From: an uncultured Clostridia bacterium
GTDB lineage: Bacteria; Bacillota; Clostridia; Oscillospirales; Ruminococcaceae
Direction: 5' to 3'
NCBI GenBank assembly: GCA_944386045.1
Contig: CALWZO010000033.1
Location: forward strand, 1-33,053
DNA: 33,053 nt
Each line of letters starts with the position of its first letter. Position 1 is the first letter of the stretch. Shown piece after piece: positions 6,283 to 14,491 of this stretch. The notes under the pieces were generated by a model. The model was not told where the DNA came from. It did not search any database and saw only the letters and a program-made list of their open reading frames with translations. The position numbers were made by a program, and so were the translations under genes.

Positions 6283-6834
6283 ATGGGTAAAAACAGCAAG
6301 AAGATTATAGCCGCATTTGTTGTTCTGCTGGCCGTGGCCGGTATTGTTTATTTTGCAGGAGGGCAAAAACGGAAAATACCTGCAAGCGGCCGGGATATGA
6401 AGCAGGAAAAGGTATCGGTATATGAGATAAGCTATGACGAATTGCTCAGCCTGCAAGCCGGAAAATATAGCCAAAGCGAAGAAGAGGCGAGCCGGCAGCT
6501 GGGCAGCCGGGATGAGGTTTACGGCCGAAAGGTTGAATTTATATATTCATCCGGCAGTGAATACAGGCTGGTGCTGGGCGCATATTTTGCGGTAAAAGAA
6601 AACGAGAACGGCGCACTGATAGCCGACCGGTACGCCCCGTACATAGGATATCTGGGTGAAGGCGCCTCCTGGCAGGAAAGCCAGTGTTATATTGCCTCCC
6701 GGGATGAAGAGGGTGCAACAATAAACCGGAGCGGACATTTTATATCCGGCTCCAAAATTGGCCCCACGCTGGATTTCAGCCGGCAGGTAAGCGCCGATAT
6801 GCTGAAAAACACCGGGGATATTGAACGGAACTGA
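6283..6834 (+). CDS. hypothetical membrane-anchored extracytoplasmic protein
   Basis: I do not recognise the family of this 183-residue protein. A lysine-rich N-terminus is followed by one hydrophobic segment (residues about 8-25, IIAAFVVLLAVAGIVYFAG), consistent with a signal anchor that leaves the rest outside the cell. The remainder is hydrophilic, rich in Glu, Ser and Tyr, without cysteines apart from one (SQCYIAS). No catalytic motif is visible. It is a single-gene unit with its own promoter (6198-6225) and terminator (6857-6889). The start is supported by AAGGCGGTGAT just upstream. It is probably a real gene because of its clean regulatory flanks and export-type N-terminus. Confidence 0.75.
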   Translation: MGKNSKKIIAAFVVLLAVAGIVYFAGGQKRKIPASGRDMKQEKVSVYEISYDELLSLQAGKYSQSEEEASRQLGSRDEVYGRKVEFIYSSGSEYRLVLGAYFAVKENENGALIADRYAPYIGYLGEGASWQESQCYIASRDEEGATINRSGHFISGSKIGPTLDFSRQVSADMLKNTGDIERN

Positions 6835-6856
6835 TAGAAATTTTAACTGAATATGT

Positions 6857-6889
6857 CACACGCCGGCAATTTTCCGGCGTGTGTTTTTT
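6857..6889 (+). terminator. intrinsic terminator
   Basis: CACACGCCGG (6857-6866) pairs with CCGGCGTGTG (6874-6883) around CAATTTT, followed by T6. Confidence 0.88.
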
Positions 6890-6968
6890 ATATATGGAAT
6901 TGATGCTGCGGTGTGTGTCTTGCGGCCGGGATAGGGTCGTTTTTTGCAGAAAACAGGCTGTGCAATTC

Positions 6969-6998
6969 TTGATTTATGCCGCTGGCCGGTGGTATAAT
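6969..6998 (+). promoter_or_regulatory. promoter of the XRE/LytTR/kinase operon
   Basis: TTGATT (6969-6974), an 18-base spacer, then TATAAT (6993-6998). The predicted transcription start near 7005 coincides with the edge of an inverted repeat. Confidence 0.6.
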
Positions 6999-7007
6999 TC
7001 AATAAGT

Positions 7008-7030
7008 TATTACCTTTTTAAAGTGTAATA
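7008..7030. promoter_or_regulatory. candidate operator: inverted repeat at the transcription start
   Basis: TATTACCTTT (7008-7017) and AAAGTGTAATA (7020-7030) are reverse complements except for one bulged base, around a TT centre. It lies 9 bases after the -10 box and 46 before the XRE start codon, where a repressor would block transcription. Binding by the operon's own XRE or LytTR protein is inferred. Confidence 0.5.
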
Positions 7031-7075
7031 TTTAAAAATTATATTTTGCACATAAAATCTGAATAAGGAGAAGTT

Positions 7076-7345
7076 ATGAAAAACAGCAGTAAGACAGTTT
7101 TTGAACTGAAAAATTACGGCAGGATAAACATAAGGCTGAAACAGATGCTGGAAAAGCAGTGTATGAGCAGAAACGAGCTGGCTGCCAGCATCGGCTGCAA
7201 TTTTGATGTTGTCAGCAGGTGGTACAACAACGATGTCAGCAGGATAGACCTGGATGTTCTGGCCAGGGCATGTTTTGTGCTGAACTGCAAGCCTGATGAC
7301 CTGATACAGTACGAGATACAGAAAGATGAACCGGCAGAAAAATGA
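7076..7345 (+). CDS. XRE/Cro-type helix-turn-helix regulator
   Basis: An 89-residue DNA-binding protein with a single HTH domain. RINIRLKQMLEKQCMSRNELA is helix 1 into helix 2, AASIGCNFDVVSRWYNN is the turn and recognition helix, and DLDVLARACFVLNCKPDDLIQY is the usual C-terminal helices of the Cro/HTH_26 family. There is no sensor domain. Its last four bases (ATGA) overlap the start of the LytTR response regulator, so the two are translationally coupled and must be made together. The start follows AAGGAGAAGTT. Placing a Cro-like regulator first in a LytTR two-component operon is less usual and suggests autoregulation through the inverted repeat upstream. Confidence 0.88.
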   Translation: MKNSSKTVFELKNYGRINIRLKQMLEKQCMSRNELAASIGCNFDVVSRWYNNDVSRIDLDVLARACFVLNCKPDDLIQYEIQKDEPAEK

Positions 7346-8064
7346 TAAATATTGCTATTTGCGATGACGAAAAAGAAATAATTGTTCAGATTTCCAATCT
7401 GCTTGCGGATTATTTTGCCGGCAGGCAGCTGGAATATTCTGTTTTTACATTTACGGATGCCGGGCGGTTTCTTAAAAGCAACATTTCAATATACGATATA
7501 ATATTTCTGGATATAAAAATAAACGAAGACAACGGGCTGGATGTGGCAAGACAGATAAATATCTGCAACGCCGACGCCATCATTATGCTGGTGTCCCAAT
7601 ACCACGAATTTCTGCCCGCCGGGTACAAGGTAAGGGCGTTCAGGTATATTTTAAAACCTGACCTGAACAATGTTTTCAGCGAAGATATGGACAGTGCGCT
7701 GAACGAGTTGAATTTAACCAAAGGCTTTTTTGAATACAGGATATACAGCGAATATCACCGCATTGATTATGATGATATACTGTACTTTGAAAGCCGTTAT
7801 CCCAAAATGTACATAAAACCGGCTGACGGACAGCGGGAAATATCTTTCAGAGGAAATATGGAGGACATCGCCGCAAAACTGGACGCAAATGTTTTTATAC
7901 GCGTGGGCAAAAGCTTTATATTAAACGCCACCCACACAAAGAAAATCAGCAATATGAAAGCGTATATGGACAACGGCGAAGAGATAAATGTGTCCCGCGA
8001 TTATGTGGAACAGGCCCGCAATAATCTACTTAGAATAAAAAGGGGTAAACATTGGAGTATATAA
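7342..8064 (+). CDS. LytTR-family (AgrA-like) response regulator
   Basis: A 240-residue response regulator. The receiver domain spans about residues 1-115, with acidic pocket CDDE (8-10), phospho-acceptor Asp57 in IIFLDIKI, and the conserved lysine in RYILKPD. A LytTR DNA-binding domain spans about 135-235: HRIDYDDILYFES, FRGNMEDIAAKL, FIRVGKSFILNATHTKKI and NVSRDYVEQARNNLLR. Such regulators are phosphorylated by AgrC-type kinases and control peptide-signalled behaviour. The start overlaps the XRE stop by four bases, and the 3' end overlaps the kinase start by 13 bases. No agrB or agrD is visible here. Confidence 0.94.
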   Translation: MINIAICDDEKEIIVQISNLLADYFAGRQLEYSVFTFTDAGRFLKSNISIYDIIFLDIKINEDNGLDVARQINICNADAIIMLVSQYHEFLPAGYKVRAFRYILKPDLNNVFSEDMDSALNELNLTKGFFEYRIYSEYHRIDYDDILYFESRYPKMYIKPADGQREISFRGNMEDIAAKLDANVFIRVGKSFILNATHTKKISNMKAYMDNGEEINVSRDYVEQARNNLLRIKRGKHWSI

Positions 8065-9257
8065 TTGGTTTTGTAATAAATTTTCTAGGCTTTCTCTCAA
8101 GAGATAACTTAATGTCGCCATTCTTTTCAACAAAAAGATCTTTTTACCAAAAGGTAGCTGTATTTTTTTGCAAGTTTGTGCTTTTGAACATATTTCTGGA
8201 AGAAATAATGAAAAATATGACAGGTACAAAAGTTATTGTTGTGTTTTTGGTTAATACCGCATTTTTCTTCTATATTTATAAAACGCTGAAAGTATCTTTC
8301 ATAATATTGGTGTGGGATGTAATTTCTGCCGCCTTTGAATTTTTCACATTTGCGTTAGTGTATTGGTCTACAGATATCAGTATGAATGATATACTTTCGA
8401 GTGCCATATATTTTACGGCATTTACCGTCACATATAATTTTATCCTTTATCTTGCAAGCTATATATTTAAATTCTGGGTAAAAAGAAACCTGGATCCTGA
8501 TTATGTGAGCATGCACGAATGGATTTTATTGTCATTATTTCCAATTATCAACTATTCTGTAATATACATAATGCTTTATGACAGCCTGTCTTCCGGCATA
8601 GTTGAAAAAGAGCCGTTTTTGATTTCACTGTTGCTTATATTTGCTACAGTAATTTTTATATACTTTATGGGCGAAATATGCAAAAGCAATAAAACCAGGC
8701 AGCTGATGCTGATACGGCAAAAGGACGAAGAGGCCAGAAAAGAGTATATTTCCGCAGTGCAGACCGCCTATGAAAAACAGCGCAGCATCACCCATGACTA
8801 CAACAGGGAAATAGCCACGCTGAAATCAATACTACAGCTGAAAGATTATTCCGGACTGGAAAATTACCTCAACAAACTGGTGGGCAACAGCCAGAAAAAC
8901 AGGCTGGTGGTGCTGACCCACAACACCATTGTGGACGCCATATTAAACCAAAAATACACCGAAGCGGGAAATATGGGCATAACCATGGAATTTGTGCTGG
9001 ACAACCTCAGCGGACTGCCGGTGACCGACGAAGACCTGGTGACGATACTCACCAATTCCCTGGACAATGCCATTTCTGCCGCCGCCCTGTCACAGGACAA
9101 AATAATACAGGTGTTTATGTCTTATGAGGAGGACGAATTTTTATGCGTTGTGAAAAATTCTGTCAGCGAACAGGTGCCCATTGACAACAACAATGTGGTG
9201 AAAAAGTCAGAGGATATTTATCACGGCTTTGGTATAAAAAATATCCGCCGCGGTTAA
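8052..9257 (+). CDS. AgrC-like sensor histidine kinase, C-terminal end missing
   Basis: A 401-residue sensor kinase. About six membrane segments fill residues 1-215. The dimerisation helix carries the phospho-acceptor His248 in SITHDYNREIATL. The GHKL-type ATPase domain has its N-box in ILTNSLDNAISAA and the glycine motif HGFGIKNIRR at about residues 389-398. The protein then stops three residues later. Family members continue about 25-30 residues to the final strand (GG...F...V.LP). None of the three forward frames after 9257 encodes that tail, so a simple single-base sequencing error does not explain the loss. The start is TTG, with AGGGG upstream inside the response-regulator gene. Loss of the tail may impair ATP binding; this is inferred. 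Confidence 0.88.
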   Translation: MEYIIGFVINFLGFLSRDNLMSPFFSTKRSFYQKVAVFFCKFVLLNIFLEEIMKNMTGTKVIVVFLVNTAFFFYIYKTLKVSFIILVWDVISAAFEFFTFALVYWSTDISMNDILSSAIYFTAFTVTYNFILYLASYIFKFWVKRNLDPDYVSMHEWILLSLFPIINYSVIYIMLYDSLSSGIVEKEPFLISLLLIFATVIFIYFMGEICKSNKTRQLMLIRQKDEEARKEYISAVQTAYEKQRSITHDYNREIATLKSILQLKDYSGLENYLNKLVGNSQKNRLVVLTHNTIVDAILNQKYTEAGNMGITMEFVLDNLSGLPVTDEDLVTILTNSLDNAISAAALSQDKIIQVFMSYEEDEFLCVVKNSVSEQVPIDNNNVVKKSEDIYHGFGIKNIRRG

Positions 9258-9376
9258 ATCTGAGATGTTATTTCCCATATTTGTCGCGATAATGACGGAT
9301 TTTATACTGATAGCAGCGGCCAAATTGACACACCAGGAAACTAAATATATATAGTCAGTGTTTTCATTTTGATTTG

Positions 9377-9431
9377 ATCCATAATACAAATACCCCCGGT
9401 TTTGGGGGTATTTGTATTATGGATATTTTTT
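9377..9431 (+). terminator. very long perfect terminator hairpin
   Basis: Twenty-one consecutive base pairs (9377-9397 with 9404-9424) around loop GGTTTT, followed by T6 at 9426-9431. It ends the regulatory operon. The minus-strand M23 gene stops at 9453, so the same hairpin probably also limits that transcript, although its minus-side tail is not T-rich. Confidence 0.88.
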
Positions 9432-9452
9432 GTTTGGGGTCAAACCCTGATG

Positions 9453-10457
9453 TTAAAGCACACGATATTCCGGCAGGTATATAAGCGGGTCATAATAGCC
9501 TTCGGCTTCGTAATATCCGGAAGGCACTGCAAAGTCTGTGCTTTTGTATGCTATTTCAAAATGCAGGTGGGTGCCTGTGGAATTGCCGGTGTTTCCCATG
9601 TATCCTATAAACTGCCCTTTGCTGACATAATCGCCGGTATTTACAACAGGCCTGTATCTCAGGTGCAGATATCTGGTTTCTATATATCTGCCGTCGCCGA
9701 AAAGCTGTCCGTGCTTTATCCTTACGGTGTTGCCCTCGTCACCGCCGGTGGAGGCGCTGTAAGTCACAATTCCGTCGGCAAAAGCATAAACGGGCACATC
9801 GGTGGAATCGTCATAGGGGGTATCCAGTATATCAATCCCATTGTGATAGGCGCTGTATCCGCGGGACAGCCACCTTACAGGCTCGCGGGTGGGATATGTG
9901 TAGTCCGGCTGTGGGGCGGTGTCGATAAAGGCATCTTCCGGCACCAGCCACCAGGTCTGCATATCGGACCCGGCTTCGTCATATCCGGTCCAAAAAACAT
10001 CTGCCCCCTCATATACTCCGCCTGCCGTCAGGTACAGATCATTGCCGGTGTCATTTCGGTAACATTGCAGTTTGTACAGGTCTTTGTTTGCGTTGATGGT
10101 AATAAGGTTTATTTTTGAATCCTCAATATTGTCTGCCACCTTATATATCCCGCATTTGCCCGGGTTGTCACTGCCGTAATAATAGTCCAGCCCATAGACG
10201 GTGTTGCCGGCGCACAGAAACCTGGCAAAGCCGTCACCGGGGTTTAAGGACAATTTCCACCTCATATCCGATGAATAGTCTATCTGCCACACATTTACAT
10301 TTCGCCCGTTGAAAAAACCGGCCTGCCGGGTTATTCCCCGTATGTTCAGCGCAACGGGTTTTCGGATTTTGTACAGCACCTCGTTTCTGGCGGTGTCGTT
10401 GGTGCCCACCGCCCCAAGGGGTATAAGGTAATAAGTCTTGTTTGCCGGATAAGCCAC
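9453..10457 (-). CDS. M23 peptidoglycan endopeptidase with N-terminal ricin-type lectin domain
   Basis: A 334-residue two-domain protein. Residues about 5-172 look like a ricin-type beta-trefoil (repeats ending in W, such as NVWQI and MQTWWLVP). Residues about 190-334 are a complete M23 zinc endopeptidase domain: His205 and Asp209 in HNGIDI, His265 in YLHLR, and His297/His299 in THLHFE. M23 enzymes cut peptide bridges in cell walls. There is no signal peptide or membrane segment. The GTG start at 10457 has an excellent AAAGGAGGAT upstream, and the frame is closed by a stop shortly before, so a hidden leader is unlikely. It could be released by lysis, act like an endolysin, or be exported non-classically. 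Confidence 0.88.
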   Translation of the reverse strand: MAYPANKTYYLIPLGAVGTNDTARNEVLYKIRKPVALNIRGITRQAGFFNGRNVNVWQIDYSSDMRWKLSLNPGDGFARFLCAGNTVYGLDYYYGSDNPGKCGIYKVADNIEDSKINLITINANKDLYKLQCYRNDTGNDLYLTAGGVYEGADVFWTGYDEAGSDMQTWWLVPEDAFIDTAPQPDYTYPTREPVRWLSRGYSAYHNGIDILDTPYDDSTDVPVYAFADGIVTYSASTGGDEGNTVRIKHGQLFGDGRYIETRYLHLRYRPVVNTGDYVSKGQFIGYMGNTGNSTGTHLHFEIAYKSTDFAVPSGYYEAEGYYDPLIYLPEYRVL

Positions 10458-10583
10458 GCTATCCTCCTTTGCCGTACTGGTTACTGTTTCATATTAAAAT
10501 ATGCAGCCGGGGCTGTTTTGGTTTTGAGTTTTGCAAACCTTGAAATCACTTTGATTTTGCCAGGTGAAAATTTTGTGGCTGTA

Positions 10584-10612
10584 TTGATTTACCCTGCATT
10601 TTATCGTACAAT
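10584..10612 (+). promoter_or_regulatory. promoter of the S9 peptidase gene
   Basis: TTGATT (10584-10589), a 17-base spacer, then TACAAT (10607-10612), 29 bases before the ATG at 10641. Confidence 0.7.
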
Positions 10613-10640
10613 GAAGGCATAAATAAAACGGAGGCGTGAT

Positions 10641-12629
10641 ATGAAAAATTTAGAATTGAAAGACTTTTACAATTACAATTTTCTGTCCGGCCTGACCTTT
10701 AATCCCTCCGGGACAAAGGCGGTTTTTGCCGTCAAAAAGGCAGATGTGGACAACAACTCCTACCGCAGTGACCTGTGGCTGCTGGATACGGCTGATGACA
10801 GCGTAAAAAGGCTGACCGGTGCCGGCGATGTGGGCGCATTTTTGTGGCGCAATGATGAAGAGGTGCTCTTTTCTGCCATGCGTGACAAGACCCTGGCGGA
10901 AAAGGTGAAAAACGGCGAAACACACACGGCGTTTTACTGCCTGCCGCTGTCCGGCGGCGAAGCTGTGGAGTATTTCCGCCTGCCCTATGCAGTCAGCGGC
11001 ATAAAAGCTGTTGCAGAGGACAAATTTGTGCTGACTTTGGCAAAAGACACCCGCAGACCCGACATTGAATCCATGGAAGAGGGCGAAAAGGCCAAAGCCC
11101 TGGCACGGCAGAAAGCCGAAAAGGATTACGAAGTTATTGACGAACTGCCTTTCTGGGGCAACGGCGCCGGCTTTACCAATGCCAAAAGGGACGAGATATA
11201 TATTTTTGACGCCGTCAGCGGCCGGCTGACCGCAGTTTCCACCGCACCGGCAGACAGCGGTGTATTTGATGTAAAAGACGGAAAAGTGCTGTACAATGTG
11301 TCAGAATTTGACAAAGGCCTGGGCAAGCTGAAAAACAGTCTGTGGCTGTATGACACTGGCCGGGGTGAGAGCAAATGCCTTATCCCTGAAAAGGACTACA
11401 GTATACGCGCCGGCGGCTTTTCCGCAGACAAAATTTGGGCGCTGGCCACCGACAACAGCCAGTACGGCCTGAACCAGAACCCGAAATTGTATTTTGTTTC
11501 TGAAAATGGCGATATGAGCCTGTGGCTGGACAAGGATATATCCTATGGCAGCAGTGTGGGCAGTGACTGCCGACTGGGCGGCGGAAAAAGCTTTTACTCC
11601 TGCAACTACGGCGTGGCCTTTATCTCCACCGAAAGATGTTCATCGGTCATCAACACCCTTACCCTGGACGGCAGACATGATGTGCTGCCCATGGCCAGCG
11701 GTTCTGTTGACTGCTTTGACAAGAGCAAAGACACGCTGTATTTTATCGGCATGAGAGAAAACCGCCTGCAGGAACTGTACAAATTCTCCGGCGGCAAAGA
11801 GACTAAACTGACATGTTTCAACGACGAAATTTTCCGGGACAAATATATAGCAGTGCCGCAGTATTTTGCCTACGAAAACGACGGCGTTGAACTGGACGGC
11901 TTTGTACTGCTTCCCAAAGATTATGACGAAAGCAAAAAATATCCGGCCATACTGGATATCCACGGCGGTCCCAAAACTGTTTTCGGCGATGTTATCTATC
12001 ACGAGATGCAGGCCTGGGCAAATATGGGCTATTTTGTGTTCTTCACCAACCCCCGCGGCGGCGACGGACGCGGCAATGAATTTGCCGACATACGCGGACG
12101 CTACGGCAAGGAAGATTACAGCGACCTGATGAAGTTCACCGACGAAGTGCTGGAAAGATATCCGCGGATAGACAAAGCGCGAGTGGGCGTCACCGGCGGC
12201 AGCTACGGCGGTTTTATGACCAACTGGATAATAGGCCACACCGACAGGTTTGCAGCAGCGGCCAGCCAGAGAAGCATTTCCAACTGGGTTTCCATGGGAT
12301 ACATCAGCGATATTGGTTACTACTTTGCCGATGACCAGGTGGGTGCTACACCCTGGAACGATGTGCGGCTGATGTGGGAACAGTCTCCGCTGAAATATGC
12401 TGACAAGGTGGTAACACCCACGCTGTTCATACATTCAGACGAAGACTACCGCTGCCCGCTGGCAGAAGGATTGCAGATGTTCAGCGCGCTGAAATATCAC
12501 AAGATAGACAGCCGTCTGTGCATGTTCAAAGGTGAAAATCATGAGCTGAGCCGCAGCGGCAAGCCCCTGCACCGACGGCGTCGTCTTGACGAAATAACCA
12601 ACTGGTTTGAAAAATATTTAAAAGCATAA
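10641..12629 (+). CDS. S9 family (acylaminoacyl-peptidase-like) serine peptidase
   Basis: A 662-residue cytoplasmic peptidase. An N-terminal beta-propeller (about residues 10-390) contains repeats such as LTFNPSGTKAVF and DSVKRLTGAGDVGAFLW. It is followed by an alpha/beta-hydrolase domain. The catalytic triad is complete: Ser521 in GGSYGGF, Asp602 in HSDEDYRCP and His634 in GENHELSR. YPAILDIHGGP and FFTNPRGGDGRG are typical of the S9C group, which trims acylated or small peptides. There is no signal peptide, so it acts inside the cell on oligopeptides that enter through its propeller. It has its own promoter and terminator; GGAGG precedes the ATG. Confidence 0.95.
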   Translation: MKNLELKDFYNYNFLSGLTFNPSGTKAVFAVKKADVDNNSYRSDLWLLDTADDSVKRLTGAGDVGAFLWRNDEEVLFSAMRDKTLAEKVKNGETHTAFYCLPLSGGEAVEYFRLPYAVSGIKAVAEDKFVLTLAKDTRRPDIESMEEGEKAKALARQKAEKDYEVIDELPFWGNGAGFTNAKRDEIYIFDAVSGRLTAVSTAPADSGVFDVKDGKVLYNVSEFDKGLGKLKNSLWLYDTGRGESKCLIPEKDYSIRAGGFSADKIWALATDNSQYGLNQNPKLYFVSENGDMSLWLDKDISYGSSVGSDCRLGGGKSFYSCNYGVAFISTERCSSVINTLTLDGRHDVLPMASGSVDCFDKSKDTLYFIGMRENRLQELYKFSGGKETKLTCFNDEIFRDKYIAVPQYFAYENDGVELDGFVLLPKDYDESKKYPAILDIHGGPKTVFGDVIYHEMQAWANMGYFVFFTNPRGGDGRGNEFADIRGRYGKEDYSDLMKFTDEVLERYPRIDKARVGVTGGSYGGFMTNWIIGHTDRFAAAASQRSISNWVSMGYISDIGYYFADDQVGATPWNDVRLMWEQSPLKYADKVVTPTLFIHSDEDYRCPLAEGLQMFSALKYHKIDSRLCMFKGENHELSRSGKPLHRRRRLDEITNWFEKYLKA

Positions 12630-12642
12630 TTTTCTGGTCTTT

Positions 12643-12681
12643 CCGAGCCTGAACCGAAAGGTTCAAGCTCGGTTCTTTTTT
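12643..12681 (+). terminator. intrinsic terminator after the S9 peptidase
   Basis: CCGAGC(C)TGAACC (12643-12655) pairs with GGTTCA(A)GCTCGG (12660-12672) around GAAA with one C/A mismatch, followed by TTCTTTTTT. Confidence 0.88.
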
Positions 12682-12729
12682 AGTAAATACAACTATATTT
12701 TTGTGTAAAATACATAAAAATTATAAACA

Positions 12730-12760
12730 TTGACAAGAAATTTATTTTATGTTATATAAT
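12730..12760 (+). promoter_or_regulatory. promoter of the broken secreted-protein gene
   Basis: TTGACA (12730-12735) with TATATA at 17 bases or TATAAT (12755-12760) at 19 bases. The leader to the ATG at 12872 would be about 105 bases; I see no recognised RNA element in it. Confidence 0.55.
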
Positions 12761-12871
12761 ATATAACTGATATTGTATTGCGACAAAGGGCGCTGGCGGC
12801 GATATTTCAAATTAAACAAAATGACAACAATCTTATGACAATTTATTATATTTTAAGGAAGAATTATTTAA

Positions 12872-13408
12872 ATGAAACGAATTATACCCATTTGTTTATC
12901 AATATCAATTATTTTTATGCTTCTTTTTACAACTGGTGTTTAAGCTGAATCTGATAGGGTGTCAAATAATAACGATATACATGTAGTAGAGGAAATGGTT
13001 TCAGATGTTCAAAAAATAGATGACGCTTCGCAATTTGTAAAATCTGCTGACCCAAACAGAATATACTATTCAGCAGAAAAAACAGCAACTTTCTATGGGG
13101 GACCAAATCCGATATATACACTTACTGGAAGGTATATTTGGTCAGTTGATTCCAACAATCCAACAGTGGATACATTAGCTTTTGAAAATATGGTGGTATT
13201 GCGCAGTGACTGCTATATATCTACTCTTAACGGTGTTACTGTCACAAAAGTTTTTGGCGGAAATAATGGAATGTATATATCTGGGTATATTAAGGCTTCT
13301 TTTAATGCCGCATTAAGAGGTTATACATTGATGCAGACAATAAATGCATTCCCTGATGGCTATTACAATATATATGAAAGCGGTGGAACAGTCAGCCGTT
13401 CAACTTGA
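12872..13408 (+). pseudogene. secreted hypothetical protein, interrupted by TAA in the signal peptide
   Basis: From the ATG at 12872 the frame encodes a signal peptide (MKRIIPICLSISIIFMLLFTTG). It then meets a TAA at 12941-12943 (codon 24) and continues open in the same frame to the TGA at 13406. Without the stop, the product would be a 178-residue secreted protein; the interrupted codon sits where V-x-A would precede cleavage before ESD. The mature part (ADPNRIYYSAEKTATFYGG, RYIWSVDSNNP, VTKVFGGNNGMYISGYI) matches no family I recognise. A GTG at 12959 could restart translation but lacks a ribosome site and would lose the signal peptide. It lies 35 bases before the lipoprotein gene. It is either a recent pseudogene or a base error. 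Confidence 0.7.
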
Positions 13409-13443
13409 CAGCTGACATACAAAACCTGAACAGGAGTAAGGCT

Positions 13444-14427
13444 ATGAAAAAATTATCAGCCCTTATATTAGCCTTTTTTGTGATTACTTTCGGAGGATGT
13501 ACCGGCAATTCGGATGTGAAGAACACTTACGATAAAACAGCTTCCGTCGTATCAAACCGGAACAGCAATATATTTATCAGCGAGGACAGCGATTATATTT
13601 ATTACATAGACCGATATACCTCCGTTAAAAGATTATCCAAATCCGATGGTGCATTGGCACAGATTTTCCCTTCGGAAGGGTATGTAGAAGGTGGAATTTC
13701 TGCTTTTGAAGCTTTTAATGATAAAATTTATGTGCTTTTGCACAGCGGCCGGTTGATTTGTGTGGACAAAAACGGCGAGCAGTTAGAAGAATATACTTTT
13801 TCTCCGGATGATGTGATAATGGGGAGTATGGATGCTAATGCTTTTATCTATGATAATAATCTGTACTTTATATCCGGTGCAAATGCCTATAAGGTAAAAG
13901 AAAATCCTCTGGAGTTAGAATTGCGGGATTATGATGTGATAAACAGATATACCACACCTGCGGGAGAAAATTTCTATAAAGACAACGGAAAAATCTTCAA
14001 AACCGATGGTAATTCTAATCAAACGCTCATCAGCGCAGATGACATGGTTGTTATGAATACTGTCAATTTTACCGATTATTACATTTTTTATCAGTCATAT
14101 TCCGAGGATTTAACCCAATTGAATTTATATCGTATAGCCTTGGACGGCAGCGATAAAAAGCTGATTAAAAGCATACCTTTGGAAAGTTATTACGGTTATG
14201 TGGGATATGATAACAGGTACATATACATAGCTACAGATGCAGGTCTTGTAAAGATAGACAAGGAGACTTTGAAAGAGGTGGACTTATCGGATATTCAACG
14301 GCTAAGCAGCAGCCGGCTGTTTGACGCGGTTTTAGAAGTTGCCGACGGAAAACTTTTTCAATGTGTAGCGGAAACATATTATATAGACACTGTAAACGGT
14401 GAAAAGATATATCTGCAAATTCCGTAA
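13444..14427 (+). CDS. lipoprotein with beta-propeller-like repeats
   Basis: A 327-residue lipoprotein. The ATG at 13444 is chosen because AGGAG lies seven bases upstream and because it opens a lipoprotein signal: MKKLSALILAFFVITFGGC, with the acylated cysteine in the lipobox FGGC. The mature part has repeated D.IYYI/KIYVLL/NLYFISGA/YIYIATDAG strands, as in DUF5050-like or PQQ/WD-type propellers. No catalytic motif is visible; such proteins often bind peptides or partners at the cell surface. It probably shares a transcript with the interrupted secreted-protein gene just upstream, and both are more AT-rich than the flanking genes, which may reflect transfer. Confidence 0.8.
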   Translation: MKKLSALILAFFVITFGGCTGNSDVKNTYDKTASVVSNRNSNIFISEDSDYIYYIDRYTSVKRLSKSDGALAQIFPSEGYVEGGISAFEAFNDKIYVLLHSGRLICVDKNGEQLEEYTFSPDDVIMGSMDANAFIYDNNLYFISGANAYKVKENPLELELRDYDVINRYTTPAGENFYKDNGKIFKTDGNSNQTLISADDMVVMNTVNFTDYYIFYQSYSEDLTQLNLYRIALDGSDKKLIKSIPLESYYGYVGYDNRYIYIATDAGLVKIDKETLKEVDLSDIQRLSSSRLFDAVLEVADGKLFQCVAETYYIDTVNGEKIYLQIP

Positions 14428-14491
14428 AAATCAGTAAATTTTATAAATTCAAACAAATTATATAAAGTTGCTGATTGTTGTCAAATAACTA

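Noticed and set aside
9265..9354. 29-codon frame after the kinase (starts MLFPIFVAIM), considered as an AgrD-like signal peptide
   Set aside because: It has no ribosome binding site and no Cys/Ser ring residue followed by an acidic tail, and there is no agrB nearby. It is most likely chance.
10504..10515. CAGCC-GG-GGCTG palindrome between the M23 and S9 genes as an operator
   Set aside because: It is short, GC-rich and not positioned at a convincing promoter; it may be chance.
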